Source of the DNA: Thermosediminibacterales bacterium
GTDB taxonomy: Bacteria; Bacillota; Thermosediminibacteria; Koleobacterales; JARRCM01
DNA length: 58,895 nt
Direction: 5' to 3'
Assembly (NCBI GenBank): GCA_029982205.1
Contig: JARRCM010000011.1
Span: forward strand, 1 to 58,895
Shown: positions 42,202-51,742 of the stretch, piece by piece
Layout of the letters: each line of letters starts with the position of its first letter
Position numbering within the stretch: the first letter of the stretch is position 1
Position numbers and translations under genes: made by a program
The notes under the pieces: model-generated
The model's database searches: none
The model's input: the letters and a program-made list of their open reading frames with translations, nothing else
What the model was told of the DNA's origin: nothing

Positions 42202-43500
42202 TTACATCTTTCTTTTGTCGATTACCCTCTTTGCCTTGCCCTCGCTGCGTTCAATGGTATGCGGCTCAACCAATCGCACATTAACAGTAATTCCCAGGGT
42301 AGTATAAATATCTGAAGCAATCTTCTTCCTGACATCTTCCAGTTTTCTAACTTCATCTGCAAAAAGCTTCTCAGATACCTCGACCCAAACCTCCAGGGAA
42401 TCAAGATTATCCACTCTGTCTACGATAAGCAGGTAATGGGGTTCGGTTTCTCCGGCGGCCATCAGCACGCTCTCAATCTGAGACGGGAATACGTTAACTC
42501 CACGTATTATCAGCATATCATCGGTCCTGCCAAGCAGCTTTTCAATCCTGGCGTGTGTCCTGCCGCAGGGGCATGGTTCATATTTGATAGATGTAATATC
42601 ACGGGTCCTGTAACGGATTACGGGCAGCCCTTCCTTGTCTATTGTAGTAATCACAAGCTCGCCTTTTTCTCCCGGCGGCAGCGGCTCTTCAGTAATAGGG
42701 TCTATAATTTCCGGTATGAAGAAATCCTCGAATATGTGAAGGCCGTTCTGCTCGCTGCATTCACAGGCCACTCCAGGGCCGATTACTTCGCTTAATCCAT
42801 ATATATCCAGAGCTTTTATCCCTAGTTTTTCCTGAATCTCCTTCCTCATGTTCTCGGTCCATGGTTCTGCCCCGAAGATTCCGGTCTTAAGGTGGAGTTC
42901 ATCTCTGTTTATGCCCATTTCTTCCAGGGTTTCCGCAATATAAAGGGCATAGGATGGCGTACAGGCCAGTATCTCGGTTTTAAGGTCTTTCATGAGCATT
43001 ACCTGCCGGCGGGTATTGCCGCCAGAAGTGGGAATTACCACTGCCCCAAGCTTCTCAGCTCCGTAATGGAATCCTAAACCGCCGGTAAAGAGGCCGTAAC
43101 CGTACGATACCTGCACCACCGTGTCCCGGCGCCCTCCGCCCATTACCAGACACCGTGCCACCAGTTCCGCCCAATTAGAGATGTCTCTCCTGGTATAGCC
43201 CACTACCGTAGGCTTTCCAGTAGTACCCGAGGATGCATGGATTCTTATAATTTCACTTAAAGGAGCTGCAAAAAGGCCCGTGGGATAGTTATCCCTTAAA
43301 TCCTGCTTGGTTGTAAACGGAAGTATTTTTAGATCTTCAAGGCTTTTGATGTCTTCCGGTATTATACCTTTTTGCTGCATTTTATGCCTGTAACTCTCTA
43401 CGTTATGGTAAACTCTGTCAACAGTTTCTTTGAGTTTTTGTAATTGATGGAATTCCAATTCATCCCTTGACATACATTCACGGCTCTTGTTCCAGTACAA
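42202..43500 (-). CDS. paaK: Phenylacetate-CoA ligase family protein (second copy)
   Basis: A 432-residue AMP-forming arylacetate-CoA ligase. The P-loop-like [17 protein letters not shown] near residue 89, [18 protein letters not shown] near residue 226, the adenine-binding RYRTRDIT near residue 304 and [20 protein letters not shown] near residue 330 are characteristic. It follows iorB by 37 bases on the same strand. Two related ligases in one cluster suggest different arylacetates (phenyl, hydroxyphenyl or indole). Confidence 0.93.
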   Translation of the reverse strand: MYWNKSRECMSRDELEFHQLQKLKETVDRVYHNVESYRHKMQQKGIIPEDIKSLEDLKILPFTTKQDLRDNYPTGLFAAPLSEIIRIHASSGTTGKPTVVGYTRRDISNWAELVARCLVMGGGRRDTVVQVSYGYGLFTGGLGFHYGAEKLGAVVIPTSGGNTRRQVMLMKDLKTEILACTPSYALYIAETLEEMGINRDELHLKTGIFGAEPWTENMRKEIQEKLGIKALDIYGLSEVIGPGVACECSEQNGLHIFEDFFIPEIIDPITEEPLPPGEKGELVITTIDKEGLPVIRYRTRDITSIKYEPCPCGRTHARIEKLLGRTDDMLIIRGVNVFPSQIESVLMAAGETEPHYLLIVDRVDNLDSLEVWVEVSEKLFADEVRKLEDVRKKIASDIYTTLGITVNVRLVEPHTIERSEGKAKRVIDKRKM

Positions 43501-43537
43501 TGTTTAACCCCCTTACTGTTAAAAATGTAAATAATTT

Positions 43538-44110
43538 CTAAACAACCCCATACCCCTTATTAAATGCTTTTATATTAATTTCTATGGTCTTTGGCGGCAC
43601 CGTTTCTTCAATGACTTTTGTCCACAGTTCTTTCTCAAAATTCAGCTTCCTAGCTAGCACGCCTAAAAGCACTACATTTACTGCTTTTGCACTGCCGCAA
43701 TCCGATGCAATCCTTCCTGCATCAACCATGTATGTGGTGGCTATCTTTTCCAGACTCTCACGTATGTTCTCCGGATATTTCTGATGCCCCAGTGTTACGG
43801 GAATAGGAGGTATTTCCTGGTTGTTTGAAATAATCACACCGTCCTTTTTCAAATACCCTGCCCATCTCAGGGCTTCAAGTTTCTCAAAAGCCAGAACATA
43901 ATCAGCCTGCCCTGCCCCGACTAAAGGGCAATATACTTTTTTGCCAAACCTTACATGGGTCACCACACTTCCGCCCCTCTGGGCCATTCCATGAACTTCG
44001 GAAACCTTTACATCCATGCCGCTTCGAAGCGCAACCTCTCCCAGAATGCGGCTTGAAAGCAGTGTTCCCTGTCCTCCAACACCAACTATTAAGATTCCTG
44101 TATCAGTCAC
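43538..44110 (-). CDS. iorB: Indolepyruvate:ferredoxin oxidoreductase beta subunit
   Basis: The gamma-like subunit (190 residues) of the arylpyruvate oxidoreductase. The start GTG 44110 reads TDTGILIVGVGGQGTLLSSR, the family N-terminus; AGGTGAT lies five bases upstream and it overlaps the end of iorA by eight bases. VHGMAQRGGSVVTHVRFG near residue 44 is diagnostic. A longer frame from 44188 would overlap the ferredoxin domain of iorA and is rejected. With IorA it converts aryl pyruvates to arylacetyl-CoA and reduced ferredoxin. Confidence 0.93.
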   Translation of the reverse strand: MTDTGILIVGVGGQGTLLSSRILGEVALRSGMDVKVSEVHGMAQRGGSVVTHVRFGKKVYCPLVGAGQADYVLAFEKLEALRWAGYLKKDGVIISNNQEIPPIPVTLGHQKYPENIRESLEKIATTYMVDAGRIASDCGSAKAVNVVLLGVLARKLNFEKELWTKVIEETVPPKTIEINIKAFNKGYGVV

Positions 44111-45875
44111 AAATATCACCTCTTGTGATGGAATTCGTAGGGCAAACGTCAGCACAGAGCCCACAACCGTTACACATTGTTTCATCAATGGAGATTAAAC
44201 TCCTGTTTGTTATAGCCGGACAACCAAGTTCCAAGCATAGACCACACTCAATACAAGTTTCTGTATTTACACAGTAGGGCTTATTTTTTGATTTAACTCT
44301 CTTTAAAAGTGCACATGGTCTGCGAGCAATGATAACCGAGGGCTCATCTGCAGAAATTTCTTCCTGGACAGCCTTTTGAAACTTCTTGATTTCAAACGGG
44401 TCTTCAACCCTTACACGTTTAACTCCAACAGCTTCGCAGAGTTTTTCCATGTTAAGCTTATTGGCGGGTCTCCCTTTTATGTCATACCCAGTAGCAGGAT
44501 GTTCCTGGTGGCCTGTCATACCGGTGGTGGAATTGTCCAGGATAATAACTGTTGAAGTTCCGTTGTTATAAACTACATCTATAAGCCCGGTAATGCCGGA
44601 ATGGATAAAAGTAGAGTCTCCTATTACTGCTACTGTTTTCCGGGCAAATTCTTTCCCGCGGGCCTTTTCCAGGCCGTGAGCGCTGCTAACGCTTGCACCC
44701 ATACATATACACGTGTCCATAGAAGACAGTGGTGGCAGTGCTCCTAGCGTATAGCATCCAATGTCCCCTGTCACAGTTAGGTTAAGCTTTTTCAGAACAT
44801 AATATACTCCACGATGAGGGCAACCTGGACACAGCGCTGGAGGTCTCAAAGGAATCTCATTTACATTTGGCGCTTTGCAGTTTTCAAAAGATAGGTTGAG
44901 AACCTCCTTATTTATACCTGCCTCTTTTAATTTTGAAGCAATGACTTCATAAGAAAGCTCACCTGTTTTGGGGAAAAGCTCTTTGCCTATAACATCTAAG
45001 CCAAGTGTTCTGACATAATCTTCGATAAACGTTTCCAGTTCTTCTATCACAAAAAGCCTTTCAACTTCCCTAGCGAAGCTTTTAATAAGTTTTTCAGGCA
45101 GGGGATAGACCATGCCAAGCTTTAAAAAAGAAGCTCCTGGAACAGCCTCTTTTGCATAATTATATGCCCCTCCTGCAGCGATTATACCGATAGAACGATC
45201 GTTATATTCTATTCTGTTTAACTCAGCTTCTTCGGAGTATTGTTTAAGGCTTTTTTCTCTTTCTACAAGTATGTTGCGCCTCCTGCGGGCCATGGCCGGC
45301 ATCATCACATATTTACCTATATCTTTTGTGTAATCTTTTAGGTGAACATCGCTTCTCTGACCGATCTCCACCAGACTTCGAGAGTGGGAAATCCGTGTGG
45401 CCATCCTCAGAATAACAGGTGTATCATATTTCTCGCTTATTTCAAAGGCAAGTTTGGTGAAATCTTTTGCTTCCTGGCTGTCGGAAGGCTCCAGCACGGG
45501 AATGTGGGCAGCCCTGCCGTAATATCTGCTGTCCTGTTCGTTTTGGGAGCTGTGCATCCCTGGATCGTCGGCCACAACTATAACAAGCCCTCCGTTTATA
45601 CCGGTATATGAAGATGTAAAAAGCGGGTCTGCCGCAACATTAAGCCCCACATGTTTCATACATGCCATTGCCCGCGCACCCGCTATGGCTGCGCCAACAG
45701 CTACCTCCAGGGCTACTTTTTCATTTGGGGCCCATTCAGTATATATTTCATCAAACCTGGCAACATTTTCTGTGATTTCGGTACTGGGTGTACCCGGGTA
45801 AGCCGACACCACCCTCACCCCGGCTTCATAGGCTCCTTGGGCTACCGCTTCATTGCCCAGCAACAGTTTCTTCAA
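44103..45875 (-). CDS. iorA: Indolepyruvate:ferredoxin oxidoreductase alpha subunit
   Basis: A 590-residue thiamine-diphosphate enzyme. The N-terminal LLLGNEAVAQGAYEAGV and AYPGTPSTEITE lead a pyrimidine-binding domain; the TPP motif is TGDIGCYTLGALPPL near residue 375. Two [4Fe-4S] motifs close the protein: CIECGLCLELGCP and CNGCGLCADVCP (about residues 545-580). TTG 45875 is chosen because GAGGTGA lies five bases upstream and it matches the family start; GTG 45884 is an alternative. The operon order is paaK-iorA-iorB-paaK-ACT. Confidence 0.95.
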   Translation of the reverse strand: MKKLLLGNEAVAQGAYEAGVRVVSAYPGTPSTEITENVARFDEIYTEWAPNEKVALEVAVGAAIAGARAMACMKHVGLNVAADPLFTSSYTGINGGLVIVVADDPGMHSSQNEQDSRYYGRAAHIPVLEPSDSQEAKDFTKLAFEISEKYDTPVILRMATRISHSRSLVEIGQRSDVHLKDYTKDIGKYVMMPAMARRRRNILVEREKSLKQYSEEAELNRIEYNDRSIGIIAAGGAYNYAKEAVPGASFLKLGMVYPLPEKLIKSFAREVERLFVIEELETFIEDYVRTLGLDVIGKELFPKTGELSYEVIASKLKEAGINKEVLNLSFENCKAPNVNEIPLRPPALCPGCPHRGVYYVLKKLNLTVTGDIGCYTLGALPPLSSMDTCICMGASVSSAHGLEKARGKEFARKTVAVIGDSTFIHSGITGLIDVVYNNGTSTVIILDNSTTGMTGHQEHPATGYDIKGRPANKLNMEKLCEAVGVKRVRVEDPFEIKKFQKAVQEEISADEPSVIIARRPCALLKRVKSKNKPYCVNTETCIECGLCLELGCPAITNRSLISIDETMCNGCGLCADVCPTNSITRGDICD

Positions 45876-45921
45876 TGTAATCACCTCAACTTATTGATTT
45901 GAATCTAAGCTAAAAGCCATT

Positions 45922-47235
45922 CTAATTTGTTTTATTAGTTCTCAAATCCTTTACTCTTCGAGCTTTGCCCTCAAATCTCGCAAGACTCCTAGGTTCTACA
46001 AGATTAACCCTGGCATCTATCTGGAGGACGGACTTCAACTTATATCTGACAAGAGAACGCAGTTCTTCAAGTTTCTGGTATTTATCAAGCATATCTCCAT
46101 CGGAAAGCTCTACGTTGACAGTAAGCTCGTCCATATATCCCTTCTTAGTTACCACCAATTCATAATGCGGGCCCACTCCCTTTATATTCATCAAGACACT
46201 TTCTATCTGAGAAGGAAACACATTTACTCCCCGTATAATAAGCATGTCATCACTTCTGCCCTCTACCTGAGACATCCTGATCAAAGTCCTCCCGCATCGG
46301 CAGGGTTCAGGGTTTAGACTGGTTATATCCCGGGTTCTGTAGCGCAGAAGAGGCAGTGCTTCTTTCGTCAGGGTGGTTATAACCAGCTCTCCTTTTTCGC
46401 CGAAGTCTAATTTCCTGCCTGTTGCAGGATCTATGATTTCCACCAGAAAGTGGTCTTCAGCAATATGCATGCCTTCTTTTTCCTCACATTCTCCGGAAAC
46501 TCCAGGGCCTATGACCTCGCTCAAACCATAATTTTGCGTTGCAGTTATGCCCCATCGCCTTTCGATCTCATTTCTCATTTCTTTTGTAGAACCTTCAGCA
46601 CCGAAAAGTCCAAGCCTGAGGTGGATATCCTTACGTTTAACTCCCATTTCTTCTGCCACTTCGACCATGTACAGGGCATAAGACGGGGTGCTCACAAGCA
46701 CTGTTGAACCGAAATCCCGCATCAAATTTATCTGTCTCTCGGTGTTGCCGCTGGATACAGGCACCACAGAAGCTCCTATTTTCTCCAAACCATAGTGGAG
46801 ACCCAGCGCTCCGGTAAAGAGCCCGTATCCGAAAGAAATCTGAGCAATATCCTGTTCCCTGGCACCTGCCATGAAAGCCATGCGGGCAACCAGTTCAGTC
46901 CAGGTATCCAGGTCCTTTCTGGTATATCCCACTACCGTTGGCCTGCCTGTGGTGCCTGATGAAGCATGAATGCGGACAACATCTTTCATGGGCACTGCAA
47001 ACATTCCATAGGGATAATTATCTCTGAGGTCTTCTTTAGTGGTGAAGGGTATTTTTTCGATGTCTTTTAAAGATTTGATGTCCTGAGGCGAAAGATTAAT
47101 ACGGTCAAAAGCTTGTCTGTAAAATGGAATTTTTTCATAAACATAGTTTACAATATGTTTTAACCTTTCAAGCTGTATCTCCTCTATTTCCTTTCTCGAC
47201 AAAGCCTCATTTTGTGACCACAACCTTCCTACCAT
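45922..47235 (-). CDS. paaK: Phenylacetate-CoA ligase (first copy)
   Basis: A 437-residue arylacetate-CoA ligase with [36 protein letters not shown] and [20 protein letters not shown] motifs. ATG 47235 is preferred because GGGAG lies eight bases upstream; a frame from 47274 adds 13 residues. It begins the aromatic amino acid cluster; IorAB yields arylacetyl-CoA, and a ligase running in reverse or re-activating free acid would link it to energy conservation. Direction is not decided by sequence. Confidence 0.93.
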   Translation of the reverse strand: MVGRLWSQNEALSRKEIEEIQLERLKHIVNYVYEKIPFYRQAFDRINLSPQDIKSLKDIEKIPFTTKEDLRDNYPYGMFAVPMKDVVRIHASSGTTGRPTVVGYTRKDLDTWTELVARMAFMAGAREQDIAQISFGYGLFTGALGLHYGLEKIGASVVPVSSGNTERQINLMRDFGSTVLVSTPSYALYMVEVAEEMGVKRKDIHLRLGLFGAEGSTKEMRNEIERRWGITATQNYGLSEVIGPGVSGECEEKEGMHIAEDHFLVEIIDPATGRKLDFGEKGELVITTLTKEALPLLRYRTRDITSLNPEPCRCGRTLIRMSQVEGRSDDMLIIRGVNVFPSQIESVLMNIKGVGPHYELVVTKKGYMDELTVNVELSDGDMLDKYQKLEELRSLVRYKLKSVLQIDARVNLVEPRSLARFEGKARRVKDLRTNKTN

Positions 47236-47415
47236 TCTACCATCTCCCAATATTTTTTTGATTAATTGTGGCAAAACTGCCTTTTTCTTTAAAATCCTAC
47301 CGTACTACGGAGGGAATTTAAGATTATGATATTATGATTATACAACATAAAGCTTAAAAGATAAACATTTTTATAACCAATCCAAAGCTTTTGCAAAAAT
47401 GTATTCCATTTAGAT

Positions 47416-50406
47416 TTACACCGCCGCATTCTTCAGCTTCTCATAGACCTCCGACAGCATCAGTTCCATCAGTGCATTGGCAAACTGTTCGTCATCAAGG
47501 ATTTTCATAAAGAACTTCTGGTTCTGCCCCATCCTGTCAACTACCTTGCCCATAAACGCCTTCTTAAAAGCATAGCGGAAGTCCTCCATAGAATTGGCCT
47601 TGGCCTTGGCCACCATTTCCGCGTCCGCGGCAAAATCTTCTTTTATCTGTTCCACCGAAAGCTGGTCGGCAGGGGTGAAGTCGGTACCGAAACGCTTGTT
47701 GAGTTTATCTATAATGGTAGACAGGTATTCGGCCTGCTCTTCTTTTACCCCTGTGCCTGCAAATTTCGCCGGCGTCAAGGGCACGACCTCCTCATTTGGA
47801 GCAAGCGACAGGCTGCCTTCAAAGGTTTTCTTGTTGGTGTAGTATTCCAGTGCCACTTTGTCAGTTAAGTTCACTCTGGATGCTTTACTTTTGGGGAGCT
47901 TGCGTAAAAGATAGGTCAGGTACAGATACAGCTTGAAAAGCTTCACATCTTCAAAGGGCGTAATCTGGAGAAGGAACGAATACAACCTTGTAAATTTTGC
48001 CGCCTGGCTGTTAAAGTCTCTTCCTGTGTTTTCATCTAGCTTTTTAAACCGTTCCACACCAGCATCAATAAGGGAATTCATCTTTGCCCTGGCATAATAG
48101 GTTTTATCCCTGTCAGGTTTGTAGAACAAACGGGCAAATTCCTCTACTTCTTCTTCTAGATATACGCCGTAGGCGTTCAGTTTGGACTGCAGGTCATAGA
48201 CCAGGTTTGGGTCTGTGGTTTCCTCCACGATGGTCTTTTCATAGTAAGGCTTGAAGGCCTCCTGGATGTCCTCGGCTTTGTTGACAAAGTCCAGCACAAA
48301 GGTGTCGTCTTTGCCAGGACAGGTGCGGTTTAGCCTTGAAAGAGTTTGTACCGCCTTGACGCCTGACAGCTTTTTGTCCACATACATGGTGTGCAAAAGC
48401 GGCTGGTCAAAGCCCGTCTGATATTTTTCCGCCACCAGGAGGATCTGGTATTCATCGGTCCCGAATCTTTCGGGAAGTTCCCCTTCCCTGAAACCGTTCA
48501 TAAAAGGTTCGGTGTATTCCACACCCCCGTCGTTTACCGTGCCTGAAAAGGCAACCAGGGTTTTTATATCTTTGTAGCCTTTCTTCTTTATGTATTCATC
48601 GAAGGCCCGTTTATACCTTACGGCATGGAGTCTGGAACTGGTCACCACCATGGCCTTAGCTCTGCCGCCGATTTTGTGCATGGTTACATTCCTGAAATGC
48701 TCCACCATGATTTCTGTCTTCTGGGCGATATTATGGGGATGGAGGCTCACAAAACGGGCCAGCGCCTTGGTAGCCTTGGCACGGTCAAAGAGGGGATCGT
48801 CCTCAATTTTTTTGGCAATCTTATAATAGGTCTCATATGTCACATAGTTCTGCAGCACATCGAGGATAAAGCCTTCCTCTATTGCCTGCCGCATGGAATA
48901 CAGGTGGAAGGGATGCGGCAGACCATCAGGCCCTGTGGTACCGAACATCTCCATGGTTTTCGCCTTTGGAGTAGCGGTAAAGGCGAAGAAGCTGATGTTG
49001 TCCTGGGGCCCACGCTTTTTGAGGGTGCTGAGGATCTGTTCATTGGCATCCTCCCGCTTGTTTTCCGCTTCTTCGTCCATTCGCTGGGCTTCTTCCAGGG
49101 ACTTTGCCGATAATGCTTCTTTGAGGGCCCCCATGTTCTCGCCAGCTGAGCTGGAATGGGCTTCGTCGATGATGACGGCATATTTGCGTTTAGGCAGTTC
49201 TGCCACCTTGTCGAGAATGAAAGGAAATTTCTGCAGGGTTGAGATGATAATCCTCGCCCCGCCGTTTAATGCCTCGGCAAGCTGACGGGAATCTCTGTCT
49301 ATTTTCTTTACCACGCCGAATTTATGCTCCAGCTGATAAATACTGTCCTGAAGCTGCCTGTCCAGTACACGCCTGTCGGTGATGACTACCACCGAGTCAA
49401 AGACAGGGTTATCGCTGTCATCATGGAGATTGGCAAGGCGGTGGGCGAGCCAGGAGATGGTATTGGTCTTGCCTGAGCCTGCGCTGTGCTGGATCAGGTA
49501 GTTGTGCCCTGCGCCTTTTTCCCTGGCATCAGCCTCCAGCTTTCTTACGGCATCAAGCTGGTGATAGCGGGGAAAAATCATGGTTTCCTTTATACGTTTT
49601 TTACCTTTTTCATCTTTCTTTTCTTCCTTCTCTATAAACACAAACTTCCGTACAATATCCAGCAAGCTGTCCTTCTGCAGCACTTCCTTCCAGAGATAGT
49701 CTGTCTTTAAACCGTCGGGGTTTTCGGGGTTGCCTTTCCCGCCGTCGCAGCCTTTGTTGAAGGGCAGGAAGGAGGTGTTTGCCCCAGCTATTCTAGTAGT
49801 CATATAGGCTTCGTCGGTATCGACAGCAAAGCAGACAATGGCCCGTTTTTTGAACTGAAAAAGAGGCTCGCTGGGACTCCTGGCCTTCCTGTACTGGCGA
49901 ATTGCATCTTCGTAAGACTGCCCCGTGAAAGCATTTTTTAACTCCAGTACCACGACAGGAAGGCCGTTAATGAAAATAACCATGTCTACGCTGTTTTCAT
50001 TCCTGGTGCTGTAATGCAACTGCCTGGTTACCGAGATCCTGTTTTTGCGGTAAAACTCCAGCGCTTCACGGTTTAAACCGCTGGCAGGCTTAAAATAAGC
50101 CAGATCGAGGTGGGCAATATAGTCCTTGATTCCGTGACGCAGGACATCAACCATGCCCCGCTGGTTCAGTTCCTGGTTTAAGCGGTAGAGGATTTTCGCC
50201 TTGTACTGTTCTTTATATGCCTCCTTAAATTTTTGCAATTTCTTGGGTTGGGTGTCTTCCAAAAATTCAAAAAGCATTTTGGTGTCGACGGCGTATTCTC
50301 TGTCGTAATCGGCGGGATCTCCTTTGATATAACCGCCCTTTAAAAGGCACTCCTCCACATATTCCTCAAAGCCCTTTTCAGAAAGCTCCACGGATGTTTT
50401 AGGCAT
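47416..50406 (-). CDS. hsdR: Type I restriction enzyme subunit R
   Basis: A 996-residue motor-nuclease. The N-terminal nuclease domain has NSVDMVIFINGLPVVVLELK near residue 137 (D and ExK catalytic residues). The SF2 translocase has Walker A QHSAGSGKTNTI near residue 307, the DEAH box IIDEAHSS near residue 416, FFAFTATPKAKTMEMFG near residue 476 and LLVAEKYQTGFDQP near residue 656, followed by SRLNRTCPGK. The helical C-terminus contacts HsdM. It is full length, with no frameshift seen. It overlaps hsdS by eight bases, so the operon is hsdM-hsdS-hsdR. Confidence 0.95.
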   Translation of the reverse strand: MPKTSVELSEKGFEEYVEECLLKGGYIKGDPADYDREYAVDTKMLFEFLEDTQPKKLQKFKEAYKEQYKAKILYRLNQELNQRGMVDVLRHGIKDYIAHLDLAYFKPASGLNREALEFYRKNRISVTRQLHYSTRNENSVDMVIFINGLPVVVLELKNAFTGQSYEDAIRQYRKARSPSEPLFQFKKRAIVCFAVDTDEAYMTTRIAGANTSFLPFNKGCDGGKGNPENPDGLKTDYLWKEVLQKDSLLDIVRKFVFIEKEEKKDEKGKKRIKETMIFPRYHQLDAVRKLEADAREKGAGHNYLIQHSAGSGKTNTISWLAHRLANLHDDSDNPVFDSVVVITDRRVLDRQLQDSIYQLEHKFGVVKKIDRDSRQLAEALNGGARIIISTLQKFPFILDKVAELPKRKYAVIIDEAHSSSAGENMGALKEALSAKSLEEAQRMDEEAENKREDANEQILSTLKKRGPQDNISFFAFTATPKAKTMEMFGTTGPDGLPHPFHLYSMRQAIEEGFILDVLQNYVTYETYYKIAKKIEDDPLFDRAKATKALARFVSLHPHNIAQKTEIMVEHFRNVTMHKIGGRAKAMVVTSSRLHAVRYKRAFDEYIKKKGYKDIKTLVAFSGTVNDGGVEYTEPFMNGFREGELPERFGTDEYQILLVAEKYQTGFDQPLLHTMYVDKKLSGVKAVQTLSRLNRTCPGKDDTFVLDFVNKAEDIQEAFKPYYEKTIVEETTDPNLVYDLQSKLNAYGVYLEEEVEEFARLFYKPDRDKTYYARAKMNSLIDAGVERFKKLDENTGRDFNSQAAKFTRLYSFLLQITPFEDVKLFKLYLYLTYLLRKLPKSKASRVNLTDKVALEYYTNKKTFEGSLSLAPNEEVVPLTPAKFAGTGVKEEQAEYLSTIIDKLNKRFGTDFTPADQLSVEQIKEDFAADAEMVAKAKANSMEDFRYAFKKAFMGKVVDRMGQNQKFFMKILDDEQFANALMELMLSEVYEKLKNAAV

Positions 50407-51742
50407 TTACAGCCACTCCTTCCTTACTTGGAGTAAATTCTCGGACATCAATCTTACCCGTTACCGCTTCGGAGATGAGAGACTGGCGGTATTCTTTGAG
50501 TTTATCGATTTGGGTTTGGATGTCGGAGATTAAAGCGTCTATTTCGGATGTTTTTTGGTCGAGAAAGTTAACAATGGATTTTTGCTCTTCAATTTCAGGT
50601 AAAGGTATTCGCAGTGATTTTATTAAATTTTGACTAATATTCGGTTGGCCACCTCCATAGGCCATAGATATAATGTTGCTCCTGTTTGCTAAAAACCAAT
50701 AAAAAATGAATTTAATAATAGCATTCTTTGGACCTGCCAAAGCACAACACGCTTGGTTAGTAGAAGCAATAATCTTTGTTATACCTAACTTTCCTATTGT
50801 AGCACCGTACATAGCAATCAATAATGTGTCAACCGGAAATAGTTTTAGTGCACTACATTCTCTTAAAGCAATTTCCGTAACTGTTTTTGGAGTATCATAA
50901 ATATATCCATCGTTCAAATCTCCAGTATTAACCCAAGGAATATTACCATCGTAATATTCTAAATTGATTGAAGACGGTGTAGCTCCACTACTTATCAAAT
51001 TAAAAATCCATGTTATTTTATATAAACTCCAATGTGCTGGTATCTCCCCTATCCACTCCACACCCGAATCCTTCATGGGCACATTCCTGTCCAACCCCTT
51101 GGTGACCGCCTCACTTATGATGGCCTGCCGCTTTTCCTGCAAAAGCTGTATCATCTTTTCTTTATCAGCAATAAGGCTGTCAATCTCGGCAGTTTTTTGG
51201 TCGAGGAAATTGGCGATGGCAGTTTGTTCATGAATATATGGCAAAGAAAATAAAATATTACTCAATGCAGCATTTGATAATTCAGTAAAAGTAGTACCTT
51301 GTCCAAGTGATTTGATATAAGAATTTATCCCCAAAATATGGTAGTAATAATACCTACTGTTTAATTTTTTTTGGGGAACCAATGTCTTACATCCTTGATT
51401 GGTACATAGTTTTTTCGCTGCAATTCTTACATAGCCAATGGGTGCTCTTGTAGACAGTACCAAACTACCTTCAGGTACTATTTTTGCGGAACAATTCATT
51501 AAACCTTCCCGTGTAATTTTCCTTAATGATTCTTCAATATAAGGATTTGTACTCAAACTTAAGTCAACTGGTGTTAACCAAACAATATCCCCGTCCCAAT
51601 AATCTTCTATATTAGTTTGTGGTGTAGAACCATTAACAATAGAAAATAACCTCTTACATTTTATAATATTCCACCCCTCTGGTATCTTCCCGATCCATTC
51701 TACGCCCGAGTCTTTATACCTCTCATACTTCTTATATCCCAT
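50399..51742 (-). CDS. hsdS: Type I restriction enzyme specificity subunit
   Basis: A 447-residue DNA-recognition subunit with two target-recognition domains. Each half begins with a near-identical block (DSGVEWIGKIPEGW near residue 12 and DSGVEWIGEIPAHW near residue 226) and ends with a conserved coiled region (NFLDQKTAEIDSLI near 182, NFLDQKTSEIDALI near 397). The variable domains between are AT-richer than hsdM and hsdR. The repeated blocks allow domain swapping. The end EYRQSLISEAVTGKIDVRE is the usual C-terminus. Confidence 0.94.
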   Translation of the reverse strand: MGYKKYERYKDSGVEWIGKIPEGWNIIKCKRLFSIVNGSTPQTNIEDYWDGDIVWLTPVDLSLSTNPYIEESLRKITREGLMNCSAKIVPEGSLVLSTRAPIGYVRIAAKKLCTNQGCKTLVPQKKLNSRYYYYHILGINSYIKSLGQGTTFTELSNAALSNILFSLPYIHEQTAIANFLDQKTAEIDSLIADKEKMIQLLQEKRQAIISEAVTKGLDRNVPMKDSGVEWIGEIPAHWSLYKITWIFNLISSGATPSSINLEYYDGNIPWVNTGDLNDGYIYDTPKTVTEIALRECSALKLFPVDTLLIAMYGATIGKLGITKIIASTNQACCALAGPKNAIIKFIFYWFLANRSNIISMAYGGGQPNISQNLIKSLRIPLPEIEEQKSIVNFLDQKTSEIDALISDIQTQIDKLKEYRQSLISEAVTGKIDVREFTPSKEGVAVNA

